A DNA stretch of 64,000 nt from Plotosus lineatus. Lineage: Eukaryota > Chordata > Actinopteri > Siluriformes > Plotosidae. The notes under the pieces are model-generated. The model was given only the letters and a program-made list of their open reading frames with translations. It did no database searches and was not told the DNA's origin. Positions 48,001 through 58,300 of the stretch are shown piece after piece. The position numbers were made by a program, and so were the translations under genes. Each line of letters opens with the position of its first letter. The stretch's first letter is position 1. The stretch spans positions 30,104,249 to 30,168,248 of the forward strand of contig CM045735.1 of assembly GCA_024760905.1 (NCBI GenBank), read 5' to 3'.

Positions 48001-51000
48001 CTCACCATAGACAGTGAGAGACATGGCCGGCCTTTGATAACCCAGTGAGCTGCACCGGGGGAATGGTCATTACACGTGTAATAAATACAGGGTAATGAAA
48101 TTCAGTTCTTTTCAAAGGTATATACATGTACTGTACTTTCATATAGTATACAGGGCTTAAGATTAGATTCTTTTTAGGAGCCATTCATACATTTAGGTAT
48201 TCACTGAACCCCTTATTCCTACTAGGGTTGGGGGGTGGATCTTATCTCAGCCAACTCTGGGCGAACATAGGGTACAGTTAGCCTAATGTGCATGTTCTGT
48301 CCTAATGTGCATGAAAACAGGAATACTTGAAATAATTCCATGCAAGCACGGGTACAACAAAACTCCACCCCTGCCGAGGACTTGAACCCAGGACATTGTT
48401 GCTATAAGAGACATACATGAGGAGAATGAACAAATGTGGATCAAATGACAGCAAACACTTGAGTTGCTTTGGCCAAATAGGTTTTATGTAACCAATTGAT
48501 AGCTCAATAGGAAAGTCAACATAATCTCTATTTTATATTCGGTGGTATAGTGGTTAGGGTGCTGAGCTCATGATCAGGAGATTGCATGTTCAAATCTCAG
48601 TTAGACCCCCACTGTACCAAGACTCCTGAGCAAGGTCTCAACCACAAGTGTGCCTCTGTTCACCCAGCAGTATAAATGGGTACCAGCAAAAAAATACTGG
48701 GAAGGTAACCTGAGACGGATTAGCGTCCCATTCAGGAGGATTTGAACTCCTGGTCGCTTCATGCTATGAAAACCGGGGATAATTACCGACCTGATGAATC
48801 ACTTGGCTCAGGTGCAAAAATTCCAATTGACTATATATTAAATAAATAAATATATCTAGCGTATATGAGATTTATTTTCGGCTTTTTCCCTTTATCAGGG
48901 GTTGCCACAGCGAGTGATTCGCACGTTTGATTTTTTATAGGTTTTTACGTCGGGTGCCCTTCCTGACACAACCCTTTAGCAAGGGACAGAAGCACACTGA
49001 CAGCTTCGCAGCTCCTCTTTACGAAAGTCAGCAATGGTTCTTTAACATGCCTCTCACCATAGAGTGAGAGACATGGCCGACCTTTGATAACCCACTTGGG
49101 GGTGGGACAGTGACAACCTTATGGAGAGTGGGACTCGAACCCCCAACCTGAGGATCAGCGATCCAGTGCCCTATACCACTACCGCCCCATATATAATCGT
49201 ATATATGAGGCCATAAATATATAAAATGTTACAAAATCATCAGTTCCTCTCCACTCTTCTCACTTGATATTAAATTAGACCTGCTTTCCACTACACATTT
49301 CTCTTTCAGATGTTGGTTAGGGGAAGTTTACCCAGAAGGCTGAAAACAGTATTGGAACACAGGTTCAGTCTGACCAGGCTGTTTTAGCAGTTTCTGATTA
49401 CTCTCCACGGTACCTCTTCTTTCTTAGAACAATGGACTACCTGAGGAGGCACAATGTAGTCAGCCTCGTCCCAAATCCGCAGGCCCAAATCCGTTGTGTT
49501 GGTCAGCGCTAGACCTTTTACCTTGGTAGTGACTGAGCTGATGACAGAGTCAGTGTCCTGGTAGCCTTTCTTCAGAACACACACATATCTGTGTAATAAA
49601 AATTACAGTGAGCAGAAAATAGAAATTAATTTACTCTACTGACAGCCATTAAAAACTTGGCGAGAGAAATTGCTGTATGTGTCTGTATTCATGCTGGGGG
49701 AGGTTTCTACTAAAAAATCAGTAAATACATTTTCTCAGAACAAATTCTGCATTAAATTGAAATGAACAGCAGTCCCTTCAAACCATTCTGATGCACAAGA
49801 AGAAGTATACAGTATGTATGTTTTCATTGTCCGTGGTTTTCACTTACATTTACATTAAAACAAGGGTCACCTGTACACATAAAAGAAAATACAGCACCAG
49901 TCAAAAGTTGAAATTTTCTTATGAGTCCAAACTTTTGAATGGATCCTTATGATCATACGAACAAAAGTAGTTACTATAGCAAAACCCATATACTGTTATT
50001 CTATATAATACATTGAATATTAATATTATTATATTACCGTATTAGACGTAATAAAGCCCCCCCCCCAAGTGTTTTGATCTTACCTCTAATAACCACCTAT
50101 GTGTACTGGAAGCAAAATTGTAGATCAAACTTACCAATTTTGTTCAATCAGTCTCTAACCGTAAAATGAGGCGTTCACTGCCTGTAAAAGTGAGTTTAAT
50201 GGTATTTCAAGACCCCCTGCCACTGGGGAATGTCTATAATGTTCATCAGTAACGACACATTTGATTGTTCCACCGTGCTTTAAAAAACAGGAAAATATTT
50301 TGCTGTTCTCTTGGTAAATGTCCAACATCAAATGAACCATTAGAAACTTGACTACAGCAAAACTATGGGATGGTCTGAATGAATGGGGCAATGAGCCAGA
50401 TATGGACCTATCAGAAAGTGATTACGAGTATTTTTCACCCGATTTTCCTGCTCACTAATTTGGATTGGTTCAACATGCCATGTGCTAAAGTTGACAGTCG
50501 TGTTGATTGACTCATTTTACTTGGGAAAATATTTTTTAAAAATGTTTAAATAAAACTCACCGGGAGGGAAAAGTAAGGGAAGGAAAAGTTAATTTATGCT
50601 GTTTTCTGTTTATTTTCAGCTTTCATGTAAGTAGTTTGGTTGATACCACAAAATGAATAACAAATATGAGTAAAACTCTTTTATTGTTGTTATCATTCAT
50701 GTTTTCCACCTTGATGGTAATAAGCACTTACAGTTCTACTCCGCTGGTAACATTTTAATAAGCGCCTATCCACTCCAATTTTTTAAGCGCCCTGGGCGCT
50801 TATTACGATCCGGTATATATAGAATTCTGAGTTGAATGACCTTCCCAGTTGCACGTTGCAATGCCAGGGGGAAGGGGAGGTGACCCCAGGGAACATGCTT
50901 TTTGCCATACTACAATAAAGTGTAATTGTGCATCCACTACAGTAGGTGACAGTGGCTACCTCACTGTCAGAGAGTGCCCAAAGAGAATTAGCGTAGGGCG

Positions 51001-52269
51001 TAGGCCTCCGTCAGTCCCGAAGGACTATGGCTGCGCTCTGGCCAGTATCCCGACTGGTGATACTCCCCAGTGCGCAGAGCCTGGGTAGGGAGTAATGAGG
51101 GACAGGCTGTTACCCAAGCAGCAAGTCCCCCCCCTGTCTCGGCGCCACCGGAAGGATCCAATGGAAGGGCAAGTGCCGATACGACTGGGTTCCAGTGCCG
51201 CTGCAGGAGAGAAACTACAGTCAATTTAGAACGGCCAATTAACCTACAGTGCACGTCTTTGGATTGCGGGGGAAACCGGAGCACCCAGAGGAAACCCGCA
51301 CAAGCACGGGGAGAACATGCAAACTCCACACAGAAACGCCCAGGCCGGGAATCGAACCCGGGCCTTCTTGCTGTGAGGCGGACGTGCTAACCACTACGCC
51401 ACCGTGCCGCCATATGAAGTGAAGTTAATAAACCCACAGGGACGAAAAGAGAGAGAGAGACGGAGACAGTGAGAGAAACGAAAGTCTCTTCAAGGCCAAG
51501 TCGAGGAGGTATGATGAAGCGGATATAGCACTCGGGATGACGTCAGTGCTGTGAAAATATATCCAGGTCCGAGTTCAACATTGGGCAGGAGCTCAGAGTT
51601 AAAGTATTGTGCTTTAAACCCTGCTTCGAAAAGCCGTGCACTGCAAAATGGGCTCATTGTAGCTTTACAGTAGTACGTATCATGTTAGTGTCCAATCTCA
51701 CATTATTTTTATAGCAGTCTGTAATCTACAACGCTAAGACATTTTCCATTTTCACAATGGCCTTATTGCGCTGTTACTGTTATGGTCTGTGCTAGTTGGC
51801 AGTGTTTATCTTCTCTCTCTCTCTCTCTGCATGTGCTGGTGAGGGGCATGGCTGTTACCTGCAGGCGAAATCCAGAGAGCGCATCTGAATTCACTCAGCC
51901 ATCAGCGCACTTGAGGAGCTCCATGCTCGACACCGTTTATCCCTCACAACTACGGTGAACACGATTTTCCCGCACCCCAGTGCTTCCCCTGAGCTTAATA
52001 AAAATCTTTGTTTCATCGTACTTGGTCTCCTGCATCTTTTGGTCCGACTGATACGCATATTTTCTCTTCCTACTTCTTAATGTAGCACACAGTCGGCTCG
52101 TTAATGACAATGGCGAGCCACAGACACAAACCTTCACCCTTCTTTTAATAAATCTAGAAGCTTAACTTTCTCACTAACTGTCATCATTTTCCTTTTCTTT
52201 TTCGGTTCACTAGATGATCCTCCTGTGACGCCAGGAGTGTTAGACCCTCGCTACGCCCCTCACCAGCGC

Positions 52270-52316
<47 letters not shown>

Positions 52317-55300
52317 GAAATGCCGCCAACTAGCACAGACTATAACACTTCCTGGGCGTTTTGGGGCCATTTTCAAGGCCTTAGCGCAGTGCTTCTCAAA
52401 TAGTGGGGCGCGCCCCCCTGGGGGGGCGCGATGGGATGCTAAGGGGGGCGCGTGTGACCCAGGAGAACATGCTTTTTTTCCGCCGTACTACAAGAAAGTG
52501 TAATTGCACATCCACTCCAGTAGTTGGCAGTGGCGCCCTCATTGCCCATTGTGCGCAGCGAGTATTAACTCTACGGTGTAGGTTTGTTTTGCTACGAGAG
52601 TTGCAGTGTCATGCTTCAAACCTCGCTTTGAGAAGCTGTGCCCTGCAAAACGTGCTCATTGTAGCCATTAATCTTGGCTTCCTCATTTTGAGAAAAAAAA
52701 ATCAGCACAAATTGTTCTATTTGTTCTTGTTTTGTAGGTTAAAGTGTTTATATATTGTGCTCCTGAGTTAATGTTTCTGAAGTCAATTTGAATTAATTTT
52801 GAATTGATTTTATTTTCAGCAGCAAATGGTGTGGTAAGTTTGTCAAAAATGTAACAAGGATATTATTTTTTTAAATTTAAGGCAAATTGATGCACTTTCT
52901 TTTACAGACTAATAAAAAATGTTAAAAAAGTTATTCTTGTAAGTTGAACTATATCTCTTTCTTTTTGTTTTATTTATGTTAACAAGGATACGATATAATG
53001 AAGAGATATACCTGTAACTATATTATAGAAAAAAGTTATAATTTATAGTTGCGGCGGAAAGTGGGTGGTGGGGGGGCGCGAATTGTTTTCTTCTTGCTAG
53101 GGGGGGCGTAACAGAAAATAATTGAGAAGCACTGCCTTAGCATATACAAGAGTACTTAGGAGCACAAAGAGAGAAAAACTTAGGCGCTTGGCTGGAGAAC
53201 TGCTGATACGTAGCATAGACAAACTAGCAATGCAGCTCGAACACAAAGACAGTAAGCCCCCTGGTGCTGGATGCTGAGAAATATAATCTCGACCAATCAG
53301 CTTGCTGGATTCACAGCCAATCAGAGAACACTCAAGTCAAGCAGACCAGAGCATGTTGGGTAGCGTAGTTGAATGTAGTGCGCATGAATTTTGAATACTG
53401 TACTGTAATCGTTATATTTTTTTCATTTCCCAATGGGAAATCTGCAATATTGCAGAGACGCGATTACTGTAAATGAGATGTCCATTCCTGGACAACTCAC
53501 ACTATATGGAAACTGGGATAAGTTCCATCTGTAATGAGCCACTTGGCCTGAGTGTAAACAGCCCCAAAAGCCAAGAAAAGAAAAAGCCCTTAAAAAGATT
53601 GAATTTTACTTTCACTGTACTCTAACAGGTGATTCCATAATTATCCCCTGTAACTCTTCAAGATATGCATTTATTTTATTCCTTTTAAAACTTTAATCTA
53701 AAAAAATGTTTATTGAAAAAATTTTGATGACCTTAGAAATCTCAGTCAATATAACAATCACCTAAAATGAAAAAGGAAGGAAATACATTTCCTCCCATGA
53801 CCTTTAGGAAGCTCAGATGACAGCACTTCCTGTTGCATTTGAATATTCCAGATATTTCATCAGGATGAATGTGTTCAGATAGAGGATTTACTGATAGGGA
53901 GAAAACCCAGATCAGTTGTTTCTTTGTCGTTAAGATCTGTAATTTCAAATACTGTATATATATATTTGTAAATTAATTTTCTGCGGGACAAAATTGTAGC
54001 CCAATCATGAAATCTCTCTGGTAAGCATTTTTTTTTTTTGCTTTGGCCAGTGATGTTAACTTGGCGATGTCCTTGCTAAATTATACAGCTTCTACACCTT
54101 TAATAACGTTAAGGGCTGAAATTATTTGCAGTATACAGACGCTCCCCGACTTGTTAATCTGTTTTACGTTTCTTTTAACCAAAAAAAAAAAAAAAAAAAA
54201 GAGTCAAATTTTGAGTTTAGACGTACCTACATAGTACGCTGACGTAATGACGCAATGATGCTGCATCCATTGTTTACAAACTGAACGTGTTCCTCCTTCC
54301 CAGTTCAGTTATATGTATATCGTTTTTATATTATATAGATCAGTTATATATCGTGTTACCCTTGTGTTAAGATGTCTCTGTGATCTTTGTGTTTACACTG
54401 TTTTGCGGACTTTTGTAACCCTAAGCGGTGCAAGTCTACACAGATGAATTAACTATCTGCTCAGATCGGCACAATCTACCATGCATACTCAGTTAAGCAG
54501 AGTTGTAAAATGAATGAAAATCCGAATCCACAAATTACACAACAATTACAGATATTTATTATCTCTTAGCAGAATCCTAAGAGTGTATACTTATTTTTAT
54601 ATTAATATTCATTAATATTCACTTGTTCTTTGTATGCACCTCTTGAATAAAATGTACTTACACAAAAGAAAGAACTCTCCGCTTTGCTGGGATTCACATG
54701 GCAGGCTATGTTCTAAACGAGTTCAACGGCACCCTTGTGCACTTGAAACACCGGAAGTCTGTATAACCCACAGCAAGTACACTACTTTTACAAGTACACT
54801 ACTTTGGGTATTGAGCACTTCACATATTGTAAGCGTTGATTGGCTGTTTTACGCTTCATGTAAAGTGCCTCGGTATAAATAAGTGACTTATTTGAAATTA
54901 ATGTTGATATTATTTGATATATTTGATATTCTTTTACAATGTTATGTTAATAATTGGTTTAGGGGTGTTTTATGAGATACAGTAAGGGTATTTTTATGGA
55001 TGTATAGTACAGTATGAGCGTCATACGTCACACGTCATACTTCACTGTAACAACTTGCGTTCACTTTCAACTTGTTCGGCCGTCTGGAACCAATTAAAAA
55101 CGTAAGTCGAGGAGCGTTTGTATTAAAGATTTGGATTTTGAGAAAAACTAAGATTCATTCATATTTTTTAAGCTATTTAAACTGAAGTTGGGTTGCGGCA
55201 AGGCTGGGGCCCATCTCACCGACACTGGGGGAGGGTGGGGTACGCCTGAGACAGCTCGCCAGACCATCGCGGGGCTAAGACTCATACAACCATTCACACT

Positions 55301-58300
55301 CGTACTCACACGTAATGCTGATTTGGAACCATCAATTAGCCTACCGTTCAAGTTTATAGACTGTGGAAGGAAACGGGCGTGGAGGAAACTTATGGGGAGA
55401 ATATGCAAAATCTATACAGAAACGCCTGAACCCAGAAATCAAAGCCAGGCTTTCTTGCTGTGAGGCAAACATGTTAATCACTGCACCTTATCCCAGAATG
55501 GAAGTCTTCTTTTCCTTTCGGCTGTTCCCTTCAGGGGTCGCCACAGCAAATCAGCCGCCTCCATCTCACCCTGTCCTCTGCATCTTCTTCTCTTACTCCA
55601 ACGACCTACATGTCTTCCTTCACCGCATCCATAAATCTTCTCTTTGGTCTTCCTCTGGGCCTTCTACCTGGTAGTTCCAACGTCAGCATCCTACTGCCAA
55701 TATACTCACTATCCCTCCTCTGTACATGTCCAAACCATCTCAATCTAGCCTCTCTGACCGTCTCCAAAACATCTAACATGGGCTGTCCCTCTGATGTACT
55801 CATTTCTGATCCTATCCATCCTCGTTACTCCCAGAGAGAACCTCAACATTTTCATCTCTGCTAACTCCAGCTCTGCCGCCTATCTTTTCCTCAGCGCCAC
55901 CGTTTCTAAGCTATACAACATCGCTGGCCTCAACACCGTCTTGTACACTTTTCCTTTCATTCTTGCTGATACTCTCCTATCGCACATCACACCGGACACT
56001 TTTCTCCAACCATTACAACCTGCCTGCACACGCTTCTTCACCTCTTTTCCACTCTCCATTGCTCTGGATTGTTGAGCCTAAGTACTTAAAATCCTCCACC
56101 TTCCTTATCTCTGCTCCCTGTAACATCACCGTTCCTCCTGGGTCCTTCTCATTCACACATGTATTGTCTTACTGAGGCTAACCCTCATTCCTCTCCTTTC
56201 CAGGACATACCTCCACCTCTCTAGATTTTCCTTCACTTGTTCTCTGCTCTCACTACAGATCACAATGTCATCTGCAAACATCATAGTCCATGGAGATTCT
56301 TGCCTAACCTCGTCTGTCAGCCTGTCCACCATCCCAAACAAGAAGGGGCTCAGAGCTGATCCTTGATGCAGTCCCACCTCCACCTTGAATTCGTCGGTCA
56401 TGCCGACAGCACACCTCACCACTGTCTTGCATCTCTCATACAGGTCCTGCACCACTCTAACATACTTCTCTGCCACTCCAGACTTCCTCATGCAATACTG
56501 CAGTTCTTCTCTTGGCACCCTGTCATATGCTTTTTCCAGATCCACAAAGGCACAATGCAGCTCAGTCTGACCTTCTCTGTACTTCTCTATTAACATCCTC
56601 AAAGCAAACACTGCATCTGTGGTGCTCTTTCTTGGCATGAAACCAAACTGTTGTTCACAAATGCTGACCTCTGCCCTTAGTCTAGCTTCCACTATTCTTT
56701 CCCATAACTTCATCGTATGGCTCATCAACTTTATCCCTCAGTAGTTGCCACAACTCTGCACATCTCCCTTGTTCTTAAAAATGGGCACCAGCACACTTCT
56801 CCATTCCTCTGGCATCCTCTCACTCTCTAAGACCTTGTTGAATGTTCTTGTCAGAAAATCTACTGCTACCTCTCCTAGACACTTCCATACCTCCACAGGT
56901 ATATAATCAGGACCAACTGTCTTTCCATTCTTCATCCTCTTCTACTCTTTTTTTTGTCTCTCTCATTTTCCTCATTCATCAACTCTTCAAAGTACTCTTT
57001 CCATCTTCCACACTTCTGTCATCAGTCAATATATTTCCCTCTCTGTCCTTTATCACTCTAACTTGCTGCACGTACCCATCTCTATCTTTCTGCTGTGCCA
57101 ACCTGTATAGATCATTTTCTCCCTCCTTACTGTCCAACCTATCATACAAGTCATTGAACTAGGGTATGTAAATAAGGTAAGGTAAGTCTGTTGGGTTTTT
57201 ACACCCAAGCCTAGTGGCTAAGCCTCGTGGCTCATCAGGCCGGTGCTTATCCCCGGTTTCCATAGCATGAAGCGACCAGGAGTTAAACTCCCCCTGGATG
57301 GGACGCTAGTCCATCGCAGGTTACCTTCCCAGTATATTTTACTGGTACCCATTTATCCTGCTGGGTGAACAGAGGCACACTTGTAGTTGAGACTGTCTTA
57401 GCACAGTGAGGGTCTCAGTGGGATTCAAACTCACAACCTCCCGATCATGAGCGCAGCACCATAACCACTACGCCACCGGCCCCACCTAAATAAATAACAA
57501 CATAATTGTATTAATTTTGGATTGGTCACATTATGTAGCCTTTTTTTTGACAGCCCATAACACATTTAAAATATGATATGCAACTTATTTTGATAAATAA
57601 ATAAGTATGCAAATGAAATTGTGAGGACATGGATCAAATGTCTAATTGTGAGTTTAAAGTCATACTTTTTGGTGTACAGTATTTGAAATGAATGGGGATG
57701 GCACAGTGGTATGGTTGTCAGCACATCTGCATCACAGCAAGAATGTTGTGTTCATGTTCCAGACTCAACAAGGGCATTTCTGCATGGAGTTTACATGTTC
57801 TTCCCTTGCATGTGTGGGTTTCCTCTGCGTACTCTGGTATCTTCCCACAGTCCAAAGACATGCACATGCTATTCCAAATTGTTCCGAGGTATTAGTGTGA
57901 ATGTTTGTACTTGTGGTACTCTACAAAGGCCTGGTGAGCTGTACAGAGTCTACCCTGCCTGAGATGCCAGAGGCTCCAGTCTACCTGTAATCATAATAGG
58001 ATTAGATGGCTCAGCAAATTAATGAATAAAATAAAATGGGCAGGATGGTTAGTAGAGGCAATTGCGGTAATATGGGCCACCTCTAGATACACAATTTTCA
58101 GCACACGATGAGAATCTTGCTTTTGTCACATCACAGGATATGTTTAGGATAATTTAGTCACATTGGTTTGATACTTCAGGAAATGTGAGTGTTTACTGTC
58201 CCTTTTCTTTTCTACTTGATGTAGCTTTTACACAACAATGTTTGGTACTGGGCACTGGTGGCCTGGTGGTAAAGGTGCTGGATCACTGATCCTAAGTTTG

